In this document: piece after piece, positions 12,840 through 26,124 of the stretch
How positions within the stretch are numbered: position 1 is the first letter of the stretch
Layout: each line of letters begins with the position of its first letter
Assembly (NCBI GenBank): GCA_963682175.1
Contig: OY821774.1
Location: forward strand, 43,538,201 to 43,602,200
DNA length: 64,000 bases
Direction of reading: 5' to 3'
From: Triglochin maritima
Taxonomy: Eukaryota > Streptophyta > Magnoliopsida > Alismatales > Juncaginaceae
Made by a program: the position numbers and the translations under genes
The notes under the pieces: model-generated
Database searches by the model: none
The model's input: the letters and a program-made list of their open reading frames with translations, nothing else
What the model was told of the DNA's origin: nothing

Positions 12840-13981
12840 GTAGAGTAGATAATATATATAAATCAGTCATTTATATTTTGTAAATAATGAGTCGTAAATG
12901 TAATGGGTTTATAAAAAGGAAAACGATTAGCGGACGCTAGCGTTCGGGACGCGCGCTTATGTGGTCAGCTCAGTCAGCAGACGCGTTTGAGTTGAGCAAG
13001 GAGACTCTAGGGACAATTTACGGGCTTTGATTTTTTTTTAAAATAATCTAGAATTGAAGTTACACGAATTTTAAAAACTGTAATTAAGATGAATTTCTTC
13101 GCTATCACTCACTTTGAACCACGAGAAGTTGAGTTTCTTGAATTTCCTCTCAAAAGTTTCCCTTCTCTTAAGTTATAAAAATGAATAATATTCATTTGCT
13201 TCAACATCAATAATAGTATTGTGGTTCGGCGTGGGTTCCTAGTCCTTTAAGAATTCATCTCAAGCATTCGTATTTTCCTGGTCCTTTAATGATTCTTCAT
13301 GTAGATCCTAGCTGTTTATCATATTCTTAGATCTTCAATAGATAGATATCAACCATTAATTTTGTTTTCCATAAGTTTTGACTTTTTTAAATCTAAATAT
13401 TGAAAGGATACATGATCCCAATCTACCCACTACTAACTCATTTCTTAATGTAACCACCGTCATCTCGTTCCTCCCTCCAAACTCCCTTAAACGAAACGAT
13501 GATGACTCCAACAAACAATTGACAATTGTTGTTAGCGGATTGACATGGTAGATTCAGTGAATTAATATAGAGACTAAAAGGTACGTGATTATTGAGAGTT
13601 ATGACTGTTTGGACTTCTAAGATTTATCTCTTGGTTCTCGGTAAAGATACAACCAATTTTATGTTTGATAACAATCAAACGTGTATGACTAATTTGATTT
13701 AAACTAATTTTGGATTTACTATTTTAAAGATTATTTTGCAAAAGACTTCTATTTTGTTGGTTTTGAATTCTGATTTTGTAGTTAATATCCCTTTTTTATT
13801 TCATATACCATATAAAAAACCAATTGATACCTTTTGATTTGGTAGATTTTTTTTGTAACATCATTTCGTGGATTTTTTGTTGCATTTGGTTTAGCACGTG
13901 TAAGTTATCATAATTTTTTTACATTTTGGTTTAAGATTTTCCTTCTAAGACTATTCGTGCATCGCACGGATTTTCGGCTAG
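12840..13981 (+). mobile_element. Helitron-like element, 3' end recognised
   Basis: At 13955-13981 there is a short hairpin (CGTGC-ATC-GCACG), ten or so bases, and then CTAG followed by T. This is the canonical 3' end of a Helitron: hairpin, then CTRR, inserted before T. The 5' end (TC after A) is not clear, and I place it only loosely after about 12840. No Rep/helicase coding is visible, so it would be non-autonomous. The interior is AT-rich without recognisable genes. Confidence 0.5.
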
Positions 13982-14087
13982 TAATATATGTGCAACAATC
14001 AATTACTAGGGACTAAAATCTGATCTAGATGCAGAAATCTAATTACGAGTTGTGATAGAGTAGAACTGAGATCGTCCTATTTATTAT

Positions 14088-14550
14088 GAGAATTATTATT
14101 CGTGAATTACTTAAATCGTCTGCGTCAATTACTATTTTGTCATTCACTTTCCATTAAATATACATTTTGTCCCGTCTCTTAAAAGAAGACTCCTCTCTCA
14201 ATTTCCTCTTTCTACCAGTACCAACACCAATGAAATGTTTGACGAACCGTCTGAATTTGGCACGATAAGTTCAAAAAATGCCTCCCATGGGAGGAGACGT
14301 CTCCGCTAGAAACCTTCTCACTTTTTTTTTGAAAGTGGTAGAATTTTTACAGTATTTGAATCTAACAGTGTGTCCGTTGACGCCTTTCTTGGTTTCCAAG
14401 ACATTGTTTTTGGTGGTTGAGAGGAAAATGAAGAAGAGTCGTGGTGGGAGAATGAAATGAAGAGATGAAATAAGTAAAAAGAAAAAAAAACAATATTGTA
14501 ATGGCGTGCTGACGATTTGAGTAATTCACGGATAACGTTTAGCGGTTCAC
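14088..14550. mobile_element. Short non-autonomous Mutator-like element (family copy A)
   Basis: The left end GAGAATTATTATTCGTGAAT continues as TTACTTAAATCGTC. It is matched in inverted orientation at the right end, where the complement reads CCGTGAATTACTCAAATCG. The element is flanked by perfect 8-base direct repeats TTTATTAT (14080-14087 and 14551-14558). The same terminal repeat occurs on the elements at 41549-42535 and 44123-49235. It also holds a GC-rich palindromic piece near 14280 (CCTCCCATGGGAGG) shared with those elements. No coding capacity is credible. Confidence 0.8.
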
Positions 14551-14653
14551 TTTATTATCCATGTATTGTAAAACCACAACACATAACAACTTGAACTCAG
14601 AATAGTAATTAAACCGAAGATCCTCATCTCTAAAATAAAGTAGAAAAACCTTA

Positions 14654-16255
14654 GGTCTGTTTGGATAACAATTTAGGAGAGAAAAGAAAGGAAAAGAAAT
14701 GTGTTTCTTTTATTTTATTTTATTTTATTTTCTCTTGTTTGGATATCCATTATGACAAATAAGTTTCTCTCGTTTGGTTAACATCTTACGATAGAAAAGA
14801 AAAAAACATTCTAAAATACAAAAATACCCTTTTATTTGTATTATACAATAACATACATCGTTCTACATTTTTTTAATATTGTTCAGAATTATAAATTTGC
14901 AAATAAAATATATCACCAAACCTGAAAATTTGAAGCTATAGAAACTTAGTAACGTTACAAACAAGATAGTATACAAAATATATAAAAAAATCTCATGTAA
15001 AATTAAAAAAGTAAATATATAAATAATTCGAAAATACTTCAAATGAACGTTTTTTGTTCTTCCAAAACAATGACGTTTGTTGTAACAAAAAATTTATATT
15101 GGGCATTCTATAAAAACACTTGAAAGACAACATTCTCTCACCGTTCTAACAGTTGAATAGTCATTAATAGTTGAATAGTCATTCCTGCAATTATATATAA
15201 ATTTGTCAAAGTAGAATACGATTTATAAGCATTTTGTTGATCAATTGAAGCACCAATTCATAAGGGTTAAAATTAAATTACTATTTTTAACTAATATATA
15301 TATATGTATATATATATATATATGTTAACCGAGAAATAGGAAAATAGTAGTATAGCAAATTTAAATTCTCAAATTCCATAATCAAATTAAAAAAAAATCA
15401 AATCCCAAAATAACAAATTCTATTTCAACACAAAAAGTACATATTCTCCATGAAAAAAATTACATATTATCAATGTAAAAAAATCTATTGGGATAAAATA
15501 TCTTAACCAAAAAATAGGAATACGGTAGATTAAATTTTTTAAAAACCGTAATCAAATAAAAAATTATTAAACTCGAATAACAACAAACTCTATTACGACA
15601 TAAAAATTAAAGTTAAAACAATATTTATTTTTAACTTAGATATAGATCTTAACCCATAAGTAGTAATATAACAAATTCAAATTCTAAAAATTCGTAATAA
15701 ATTAAAAAATCAAATTAAAAAAATCAAATTAAAAAATAACAAATTCTATTCCAACTCAAAATTTTCGCTTGAAAGATTATAAAAAAATACTACAAATGAT
15801 TTTAACATGATAGAAATTTTCTAATAAGTATCCTATCATACTGTTAATAAAACTCACCTCGGTCGGTGTAGATTATTTCAAATGAGAGTGAGAAATGAGA
15901 AGATGAGTATAAGGGAATGTTTATGAGGTGAAGAAAATAAGGTAGAACGATTGGGTGACGGAAGATGGAACGAGGAATGAATATTTATAGGTAACAAATT
16001 AGGGTTTACGAGTGTATGGTTTTTTAGTAAGGATATTTTGGTCAATAAATTATTATTATTTCACCTTATCTCAATTTCTCCTCATTTCTCTCCAAAATTG
16101 GAGAGAAAGTTGAATTGTAATTTTGTATTATAACATTTCTTTTCAATTTTTTTCTTTTCTTTTCTCTCCTTAAGTCATTATCCAAACAAGAGAAAAACCC
16201 AACTTTCTTTTCTTCTCATTTCTTTTCTCTCCTCAAATTGTTAACCAAACATACC
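14654..16255. mobile_element. 1.6-kb TIR element, non-coding
   Basis: The left end GGTCTGTTTGGATAACAATT and the inverted right end, reading GGTATGTTTGGTTAACAATT, continue into matching purine-rich text (GAGGAGAGAAAAGAAA). An internal subterminal piece, CTCTTGTTTGGATA, recurs near both ends. The 1.4-kb interior is very AT-rich with a (TA)n run near 15295-15322 and no recognisable protein. No clear target duplication is visible, so the superfamily is unassigned. It ends about 310 bases before the FNR start codon and may form part of its upstream region. Confidence 0.65.
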
Positions 16256-16567
16256 ACAAGTGAAAAACTTAATAGAAAATTTACTGAGAAAACACTGTCA
16301 ACAGGAAAAATGGCATACGTGCTGACGCATAAATCTGAACATCCATTTCCAAATACAAAAACAATAAAAAAAACATGAGGGGCATTTCGGTCCACCAAAA
16401 AAGCATAAGCAAACAACCATTTTAGAGCCATCATTGAGGGAGACGACCCAATCAAACCAAACCAAACCAAACCCCTCTTCTTCTCCCTCTCCAAACCCCT
16501 CCTCTTCCCCCACCAAACCCGACGCCCAAACCCGAACCCTAATCCCGAGACGATCCTCGATTCGTCC

Positions 16568-19500
16568 ATGGCGCAGGCCCTCGGAGCCCAGGTCGGCGTC
16601 AAAATTGCAATTTGGGGTGCTTTCTGGGGGTTTCGCCGTGCTTTGAGAAGCTCGGTCGGGTCGATCGTGGTTTTGGAGTTTTGGGTTTTGAGGTTTTGGT
16701 GTGTTTTCTGTAGGTTTCGGTTGGTGCGGGTGTTGGATGTGATTTGAAGGCTGGGAGAGGTGGAGTCAAGGTATGTATGTGTGTGTGTCTGCCTTTTTTT
16801 GGTGGATTTTGGGTGGAATAATGTTGGAATTTGTAATTTTGTGGGGAAAAATAAAAAAATGTCGTTTTGGGGGTGTAAAATGATTGATTTCTCACTTTGA
16901 TTGACACCATAGTGAGTTGGTGATAACATATATAACAGGAGAAAGTGAGTTGTAATATTGGTAAATGAAAGGTTTTTAGTACTGGTTAATGATATGTATA
17001 CTGAATTTATTGTATTTTAAAGTAAAAGGGGAAAATGTTTGAAGTAATTCACATGAGTTTCAGAACTATTAAGATGATCTTAGTTTAAGGTTCTGAACAT
17101 GGTTAAAGTATTGACACTTTTGTAAGGGAAAATTTATGAGTTAGTTACTATAGTCCAATATATAAGTCGATTTCCGTCAATCATCCAGAAACCAGGATCC
17201 CTGCCTACTTCTTTGGGTCAGTACTAACTGTGCTTAAAAAATCAACAATAATGTGCCTGAAGTTAAATTCACCATGTGAATAAGAAAGTTACTTGTAATA
17301 CGCTTGCATATGTCACCTCACATCAACAGTACCCCCGGAGCCTCTAGAAAGACTCCAACAGAGGAATTGGATCTACGCAGGCCTCGTCATGGAACAATAG
17401 AGATTTTTTCTGGTTCATCCCTTAATCTAGAATGCAACAATTGCCTGTAATTTCAAAACAAATCTAGAATCCAGAAGTCAATCCTTTGGAAATGGACAAA
17501 TCAGGTTGAATACAGGTCACAAATAAGTGAATAACACAAGCATCTTCAAGCATGGTTGTATCCCAGTTTTCTATATTTTGTTACTCAGGGCAGACTGCAG
17601 AGTTACAGAAATAAGACCCGTAACCCACTGTTAGCAAGTCAGTTTTTTTCTCGATTCTTGCAGAAGCACCTTTTCCGATTGTTTTCTCCCATTCCCTTAT
17701 TTTAAACTTTCAGGTACAAAATTTGAGTTTTCAAGGCAAATCATGGATGACGTATCCGGTATTGGATCTGAAAACCAGAAATTCACGGTCAATGCACCAA
17801 ATGAGAGTTCTTAGCATGTCCCTACAACAAACTGGTAGAACCAAAGTTGCAGTTAAGCCTCTTGAACTTGATGATGCAAAAGAACCTCCTCTAAATCTCT
17901 ACAAGCCTAAGGAGCCTTACACAGCAACAATTGTATCAGTCGATAGGATTGTTGGACCAAAAGCACCCGGTGAGACATGCCATGTGGTTATTGACCATGG
18001 TGGTAATGTTCCTTACTGGGAAGGACAAAGCTTTGGTGTGATCCCTCCCGTAAGCGTTCATGCATATTCTCTTGGAAATTTTCTTCATCCACAAGATTGG
18101 AAAGCTTTGAATAAAAGATGAGGTTGTCCTTCTTTTTGCAGGGTGACAATCCTAAAAAACCTGGAACTCCCAACAATGTCCGACTCTATTCAATTGCATC
18201 GACTAGATATGGAGATTCATTTGATGGCCGGACTGCTAGTTTGTGTGTCCGTCGTGCAGTCTATTATGATCCAGAGACTGGGAAAGAGGATCCATTAAAG
18301 AAGGGCACCTGCAGCAACTTCCTTTGTGATTCGAAACCCGGTGACAAAATCAAGCTCACTGGTAACTACTTTTTTTGTGCCGAATGTGATCGTGACTGTT
18401 ATAAATTCAAGATGAGTTTTTTCTTCAGAATTTTACTGAAATATTGTACCACTATATAAGTGGTAAAAATGATAAGATTTTTATCAACCTCTACTTCTGC
18501 AAACCAAAAGGAATCGCCTAGTAACACTTCTTGGTATACAAAAGCATAACCTGATATACAAGTAAATAATGCAATGGATGCTTTATTTATATTTACATGA
18601 ACTGGTGTTCTTCAACTGCCACAAAAGGGAAAACACACTTTTAAATTCTGCAAATTCTAGAGTTGTCTATGAGAACCAAGATCCCAATATCACCTATAAT
18701 TATCTATATAGTGGGAGAATTTCATTGTGATTTGCTTTTATCAAAGTTTTGTTTTTTTCAAAATCCACTATTGTATGCCCATGAGCCTTCAATATTTTTC
18801 CCTGTGAGCCATCAAAACGTCCAAGTGAAATTGCCCTAAATGACATATTATCAGTACGCTGACATCCTATTGTTTGTCAGCAACAAACAATCTCAGATCT
18901 TACTGAATTAAGATCTGCCTTCGGGTTTTTTTTGTTTTGAATTATTCAAACATCTAAGTGCTGTCAATGTAAAGAAACTGTACTATTATATTGACGTCCT
19001 AATCTTCCCCTTATCGTATACAATCATTTCTCAGATCTTATTAGTTAAAATAGGGAGCCACAATTACTGACTTCAGCTTGAATGCTTCTCCCTATTTCTC
19101 CAGGCCCCTCAGGTAAGATAATGTTGTTACCAGAAGCAGACCCCAATGCAACCCACATCATGATTGCCACTGGAACCGGTGTTGCACCCTTCCGTGGTTA
19201 TCTGCGCCGTATGTTTATGGAATCTGTTCCCAAGTACCAGTTTGGTGGTCTTGCGTGGTTATTCCTCGGTGTTGCAAACACCGACAGCCTTCTCTATGAT
19301 GATGAATTTGCAGGATACCTCCGAGACTACCCAGAGAACTTCAGGTATACAAAGTCATTAACACCCCCACTTTCCTCATATCTCCTGAACAACAAGCACA
19401 AAACTAATGTGCCATTTTATTTAAAATTAATGTTTAGGTATGAACGAGCGCTTAGTAGGGAGCAGAAGAACAAGGCTGGTGGCAAAATGTACGTCCAGGA

Positions 19501-19696
19501 TAAGATCGAAGAGTACAGTGACGAAGTGTTTAAGCTTTTGGATGGTGGTGCTCACATCTACTTTTGCGGGTTGAAGGGAATGATGCCCGGTATTCAGGAC
19601 ACATTGAAGCGGGTTGCCGAGCAAAGAGGGGAGAGCTGGGAGCGGAAGCTCACCCAGCTCAAGAAGAACAAACAGTGGCATGTTGAAGTATACTAA
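16568..19696 (+). CDS. RFNR: Ferredoxin-NADP reductase, root-type (plastid)
   Basis: Root-type FNR moves electrons from NADPH to ferredoxin in non-photosynthetic plastids, feeding nitrite reductase and related enzymes. Exons: 16568-16591, 16714-16770, 17714-18049, 18142-18361, 19104-19344 and 19438-19696, in frame for 378 residues, the usual length. The first ~60 residues are a basic, Ser/Arg-containing transit peptide. FAD-binding motifs RLYSIAST and CSNFLC, NADP motifs [15 protein letters not shown] and [11 protein letters not shown], and the conserved C-terminal Tyr (HVEVY) are present. The mature part ([20 protein letters not shown]) matches root rather than leaf FNR. The first exon is only 24 coding bases. 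Its join to the 57-base second exon rests on splice sites and phase, so it is less sure than the rest. The leader is CT-rich. A long antisense ORF over exons 1-2 is a shadow. Confidence 0.95.
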
Positions 19697-20005
19697 GAAA
19701 ATTCATGTCATTGTTATTCTTAATCCTTGTTTGATTTGGTTAGCATAATAATGTTCCCCACTGCAATGTGGGTGATTTTTTTGTTATTTATGAATATTTC
19801 CAGACAGCACAGCTTGTCCACGCAGCAATGTTCGTTTATTCTGTTAAATGTAGCATTGCTGTTTTTCCCGTTACTGGCTAATGAAATGCAGGATATAATA
19901 ATATGTAGTTTTGATCGGGGCATGTAGAAGTAGAGGAGAGAGTACATGTATGCCATATTTCATATAAGTATGTTTATGTTTGGGCTTCCAGCTTGAATTT
20001 TTCAG

Positions 20006-20467
20006 GGTAAATTACAATTTGTCTCCTCAACAATGGTCAATGAACACTTTGACTCCATCAACTTTAAAACGTCAAACTTACCCTTTAACTTTGATTTGTA
20101 ACAATTTGACCTTTGTATATCAAAAAATATTATTTTTCAACGTATTTATCGTTTTGTCTCAAAAAAAAAATTGTGTTGTTTGCTAAACATGTTTTTATTG
20201 TATCTTATGGTAAATTTTGAATCAAATTAGTAGTTAGGTTTTACTCGAATTCGGGACTGATTATTTCAAAATATGATCTAAATTCGAAACAAATTCAATA
20301 TCTGATTTGATTGAAATTTTGATACAAATATATATTAGAAGTATGTTTGGTACACAACACATATTTTCAAGTAAAGACGATAAAGATGTTAAAAAATAAC
20401 TTTTTGGCGGAGATAGGGTCAAAATGTTACTCGACAATAGTTGAGGGGGTAAATTGTAATTTACTCC
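20006..20467. mobile_element. MITE-like element with terminal inverted repeats
   Basis: GGGTAAATTACAATTTGTCT at the left, and the complement of the right end, AGTAAATTACAATTTACCCC, form inverted repeats. Both continue into CCTCAAC..TGTC-like text, for about 50 matching bases with mismatches. Length is about 460 bases, with an AT-rich interior. The type (GG(G)TAAATTACA...CCCCTCAA) is widespread in plant genomes. Target duplications are not clear. It lies about 300 bases after the FNR stop codon. Confidence 0.7.
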
Positions 20468-22900
20468 TTTTGATAAGTGAAATAAGATGATTAGATCAAA
20501 CTCGTTCAAAACAATCAAAAGATAAGAGGCATTTTGGTCTCACCTTATGATACAACAAGTAAATAGGTTTGTGGCTTGTGGGCTGAAAGTTAGTGCTGCT
20601 AGAAAAGGTTTATGGGTATGCCACGGAAAGATGATAATAATCTAATTTCAGTTGTAAATATTGATTTCTTGGTTGAGAAATGTTATCATCTAGCAGCTAA
20701 ATGTATCATATATTTAGTTTTGTGAGGGGTGGGAGTTAAACTCTGGTTAGTTGTCCATTCCAGCTATGAATCCTTTGATTCCAGGAGAAACCTTGTTAAT
20801 TTGGAGAAATATTGAGTTCTCACACACATTGACATTGTGTATATCCCAACCAACTGATCCAAGCACCAGTGGGATGAGGGTGGAATGCAATTTCGATCAA
20901 TGAACTTGTGGTTCAACAGGTTTGTAGGATTTGACTCGTAACCTAGTTTGTTGATTAAAATTAACCCTTACTGCTTACAGAAAATAAAAAAGAGAGGGAA
21001 ATATTAAGTTTTCGGTAGGGCTGAATTGAATATTAGAGGGTCAGGAAGGGTACAAGTTTCAGAAAGTTTTGAGAGAAAATTAAAAAAATATATTCTGCCA
21101 TACGAATTTTCCATCGACATACAGATCACACGTGTCACCAACTTATCTGTGAGAACACAATCAATAAACTAGCAGCTGTATCCATATTCTTTTATTATTA
21201 TTTTAGAATTAATAAATTTATAATAGCCATTATTTTATTTGGTATTAATAGATAAGCATGTCACGTCAGATGCCATATCCAATTGTTATCCTACAACAAC
21301 GTGCAAGCATCAAATGAGAGTCGTGGCTCAAATCACATAAATTTAATTAATCTCATGGCTAAATGGGATTATCCATTAACTATATTTTTGGACAAAGCAA
21401 TGTCGGCACAAGGTTGAATAAGTTGTTCCATTTATCCATTGTTCTATTTAGTAGTCACGATGATCTTGTCTATACATATCTTTACATCACAAGTGGGAAC
21501 AAAGTTGTTTAAATACTTTAGGTACAAAGTTTTTCGGTGTCTTTATCTTATGTTTCACACTTCACAAACATGTGCGAAAATCCGAACGTGGATTGATAAA
21601 TTATAAAAAAGATTGTTTTGATCATTCTTATTATTGCTTGAATTCGGAAATTTTAATCAATCTAAAAACTTAGCCTAACACTTAAATCCTTCACATTCTT
21701 GAAACATACACCTCCATATAAAAAGATTGTTTTTCCCATTCCTTTGACGTTAAGTAAGAGCCCTAAGTCACCATCTTTTCATCAATAAGAGGATTACCAA
21801 CAAATCCCCATTAATTTATTAGTAACCCAACTAGATACCACAAATATTTAAATATAACATTTAGACCACTATATACATACGATCTACACATCATATTTTA
21901 GATGTGTAGACAAGCCAATTTAGTTCATCACAAGTCATCTTGAATGTGAGGTTGAGTTAGTAATTTTTCTTAAAATTATAGCAAAAAGATAACGGTAACA
22001 AAAATGCACAACAGAACAATTAGATGACAGAAGCGTGGATGAAATTAAACAAACATGAGAATATGGATATGATTTTTTCATATCAACTTATCAAGAACAT
22101 GATTGTCCTCGTTTGACTGCAATTTTACAAAAATACAAGGACCAAATCGCAAATTTTAAAGAAAGTGTTAAAAAGTCGGAAAAGGTTCAGAGCTGTTGTC
22201 GGAAATCTTCTCCAAAGAAGAAGAAAACTCACCCAATCCCCTCGTTTTTATCGGAAAATTCGGAAACCCATTTCAGGTTCCATTATGTTCTCCTGCAGAT
22301 TTTGTCTCGTGGGTGTGAAAAATCGGATCTATACGTTCCCGTTTGCTTTGGGTTTGAAATCCGAGGTTGTTTCCGTTTTGGGTTTTGTTGGATCTTAAAA
22401 GTTTTTGGTTTGGTGGTGTTGTTTGGGTTCGAGATTTTGTATCATGGGTCGTGTTTGACTCTCGACTCTGGACCGAATTGCAAATGTTGTGTTGGAAAGA
22501 AATGTTGTTTTGATTGTGGTTTTTTTTTTTTTTGCAATGTAATCTGTTTAGGATTGTTTGGTTCTTTTGATTTTGTTGTTCTTCGCAATGTTGTGTGGTG
22601 TAAACAGTTACTCGAAGATTTAATTTTCATTGTTTGTTTATGTGATATTATGTTTGTTGCTTGAAATGGGGGCATAGATTGGGGTTTGAAGGCAACAAAC
22701 TGCGGTTTATGGATAATTCATTTTGCTATGTTTGTGGTTTTTAATAAAGCTTGTGGAAGCACTTGATGACATGCCTATGTTTTTTTGTTTGTTTTCAATT
22801 AACTTTTTTAGAAATGTTCATTTCAATGCCTTCTTCTGTTTCTGTGATCTGTTAGCACTTGATGACATGCTTGTGTTTTTGCGTTTTTTTAGTTTTTCAG
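20468..22900. other. Intergenic and probable leader region of the ArfGAP-C2 gene
   Basis: 20468-22100 is AT-rich with nothing recognised. From about 22150 the composition changes to leader-like text, and a 3' splice acceptor ends at 22900. A 5' UTR exon with an intron before the start codon is therefore likely somewhere in 22150-22350, but its borders are not fixed. Confidence 0.35.
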
Positions 22901-22939
22901 GGCTGAAGTGATTTAAAGGCTTTTAAAGCAAAGGGAGAG

Positions 22940-25900
22940 ATGAGTAGTCATCACTATGCAAAGCCCATGCAAGGTATTAGGCTTATTAGCTTATTTTTGT
23001 GCTTACTTTCTGCAAAAGAATAATCGATAATGTGGGTGACTAGGTCGAATTTCCTGATCCTCTCAGTGTGATGTTTTTTTAATGCATAAGAGGCAAATTG
23101 ACACAAAATTGTTCAAGTTGGTTGCTACTCGATGTTTTCATGTTTTAACTATATGTTCGATGAATCTCATGCATTCAACTAAATTATCCATTCTATGTTG
23201 AGAAAGTGAAAGAACTTAAGTAGATGCTACTTCAATGAGCTGATAATTTTTTCTGGTTTGTTCTACTACAGGAAATAAAAGAAAATTGAAGGAGCTATTA
23301 CTTAAATCTGAGAACCGTATATGTGCTGATTGTGGTGCTCGAGACCCAAAATGGGCGTGAGTATATAAATTTGCAGTGCTTAATTTCTTTGAGAATTGAG
23401 ACTACAATATCATCTGAAGTCTAAGGATTTTTTGGATGAAATGAGCATAGTTATCATTAAGTACCATCTTATATGTTATGTGAATATTTAACTATATTGA
23501 TGACAATATGTTGAACTTAATCTATGCACCCTTTTCTCCTTTCTGCGAATCCAGGCTTCAAAGTTCACATGTCTGCAATCCGTCTCAATTGATAAATTCA
23601 GGATTACATATCTACAAATAATTATATTGCAAGAATTTAAATTAAACGTTATAAATACACCTTGAATTAAAAAACACACCTTGATATTAAACACAAGAGC
23701 CATGAGCACCAAGTTATCTCTTGAAGACATCAGATAAAATTGTAACGATACAAAGGCATGGCCACAAAATTCTAATATTTAGAAATCAGCAAAGCTCCAT
23801 CAAAATATGGATATTTTAATTGTTTACATTTAATATAGTTAAGGTGTGCGCCCTTTAGGAATGTGTTTTATGTTCCTTGCATTATTTGAGCTTATGCACA
23901 GTTTTTCTTACTTTAATAGGCTCGATTCAAGTCAACTAAGTTGCTGTATGAGTTACCGTCTTTGCCTTTTTTTCATCTTATTAGACTTCCTGGTTATAGG
24001 TTGCAAATGAAAATAATTTAATGATCATGAAATTGTGCGATTTTATGATATTGGATTTGAGTGATGATGTGTTGTGCTCTTAAACAGTTTCAGAAGATAA
24101 ACCGTTTATTTGTCACCTTTATGATGATAATTTAATTACATTTTTTCAGATCAGCAAATATTGGTGTATTCATATGCTTGAAATGCTGTGGAGTGCACAG
24201 AAGCCTCGGGACCCATATATCAAAGGTAGTTTAGATTCAACATGATCTAAATGCATTTCTTTTTTCTTGGGGGTCATTTACGTTATGTATTTTGAGTATA
24301 ACACATGGACAAATTATGTGCTGAGGTAGAGTTAATTTTTTCTAAATATGCTGATTCGTATTTCACAATAATCTTAAAATTATGCAGATGTTTGTGAAAA
24401 AATGAAATGTAAATATGATTTCTTTCTTTCTTGACTCTACTTTACGATTATGGTTTTTTCCTGTTAGGTTCTCTCTCTTACGTTAGATGAATGGTCTGAT
24501 GAGGAAATTGAGTCTATGATAGAGGTTGGTGGAAATTCTTATGCAAATGCCATCTATGAAGCGTTTCTTCCGAGGGATCACCCCAAACCCAAGGCAGATT
24601 CTACTCCGGAAGAGCGAACCAATTTTATAAGGTGGAGACTCATGCTATTGTGCTTCCACATCTGCAAGATGTGTAAATATGTTTCTTTTTCCTTGTTAAT
24701 TTTTTTTGGTCTGCTCATTACAGTGTTTTTTGAATTATTTGTTTGTTCCCTTAGGGCCAAATATGAACTGCAGGAGTTTCTGAAACCAAGCTTGCGTATT
24801 CTCTCTACTCATGTGCCATCGGACTCTTTCCAAGACGAGGATCCGATCAAGGATGCTCCCAGTAGTTTAAGCTCGAGTTCTTCAAAGAGAACAGTATGTG
24901 ATAATTAATTATCTAACATTTCAATATTTAATCTTAAAATATTGTTAACTTTTTTTGTTTTTGTTTGGATTATAATAGGAAGGAATGGTGGAGTTCATTG
25001 GAATATTGAATGTAAAAGTGATAAAGGGCACAAATTTGGCTGTTAGAGATATGATGACTAGTGATCCGTACGTTATTTTGGTTCTTGGACAGCAGGTTAG
25101 TTCCTTAACATTCTTCACAAATTTCGAACAAGCGAAAAACAACAAAAAATTTCATTTATGAAAGTAGTCGTTCAATTGACGGAAGGTAAGATGTTAATAT
25201 CTACCTTGTTGCCCATTTCCTATCAGAGTGCCCGAACTGTGGTTGTGAAGAGCAATTTGAATCCAGTGTGGAATCAGGATCTTAAGCTATCAGTTCCTCA
25301 AAATTTTGGTCCCCTAAAAGTGGTAAGCAAAGAGTTGTTATTTTCTCCGTAAACCCATATTTCACTTTATTTCATCTCTCATCTTGAAATTGTTTTTTTG
25401 TGTGTGCTAGTTTGTTGAATTTGAATCTTCCATTCAATCACTAACTACTTCAAAAAATATTCTCTCATTTATTAGTAGGAGAGAGCTATTTAGGAAGCCT
25501 TAATTAATCGATCAAAGACAACTACGAACTGGAATTCATAAAGCATACTCTTTGACTCTGTGTGATTTTCAAAAACGGTGAAAACTCTCGATTGCTCCTT
25601 TAAAAAATTGTTCTGTAGATTTCGAAGTCATCATTAATCAGTAAAAAAGTTCATTCTGAATCCATCAAAATGTAGTACCTTTTCATTGTATTTTTGTCCT
25701 CCATATCATAATGATATATACCTACCTGCAAAATATGTCAACCGACCTTTTCTTATATTCTTCTCGAGCAGCAAGTCTATGATCAGGACACTTTTTCAGC
25801 AGACGACATCATGGGCGAAGCAGAAATTGACCTCCAACCACTCATAAATGCAGCAATGGCCTTTGGAGATCCGGAATTACTCGGCAACATGCAAATAGGA

Positions 25901-26053
25901 AAGTGGCTGAAGACAAGCGACAACGCCCTTGTCCACGATAGCACCGTCAACATTGTGGATGGGAAAGTGAAGCAGGAGGTGTTCCTGAAGCTTCAGAATG
26001 TGGAATCTGGAGAGATACAACTTGAGTTGGAATGGATTTCTCTGAACCAGTAG
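22940..26053 (+). CDS. AGD12: ArfGAP plus C2 domain protein (AGD11/12/13-like)
   Basis: This class stimulates GTP hydrolysis on Arf GTPases at endomembranes and binds phospholipid through a C2 domain. Exons: 22940-22973, 23272-23356, 24150-24225, 24468-24631, 24755-24893, 24979-25095, 25227-25322 and 25772-26053, in frame for 330 residues. The ArfGAP zinc finger is complete: CADC, 16 residues, CLKC, then GVHRSLG with the Arg finger, at about residues 28-58. The C2 domain spans about residues 170-240, with the Asp-containing loops ([12 protein letters not shown] and [16 protein letters not shown]) expected for calcium binding. The protein ends in a short C-terminal tail after [12 protein letters not shown]. 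Length fits the Arabidopsis AGD12/13 kind. Which paralogue it is cannot be decided here. Confidence 0.95.
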
Positions 26054-26124
26054 TGCATCTCTATGTTCCTGACCTTATTGTTTGGTCACCTTTTGATTTG
26101 CATGTTGGCAGTGAAGAAGTTATA

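Noticed and set aside
16216..16929. 237-codon minus-strand ORF
   Set aside because: It is antisense to the FNR leader, its first two exons and an intron, with Thr/Lys/Pro-rich text from CT-rich DNA. The + strand FNR exons explain the region.
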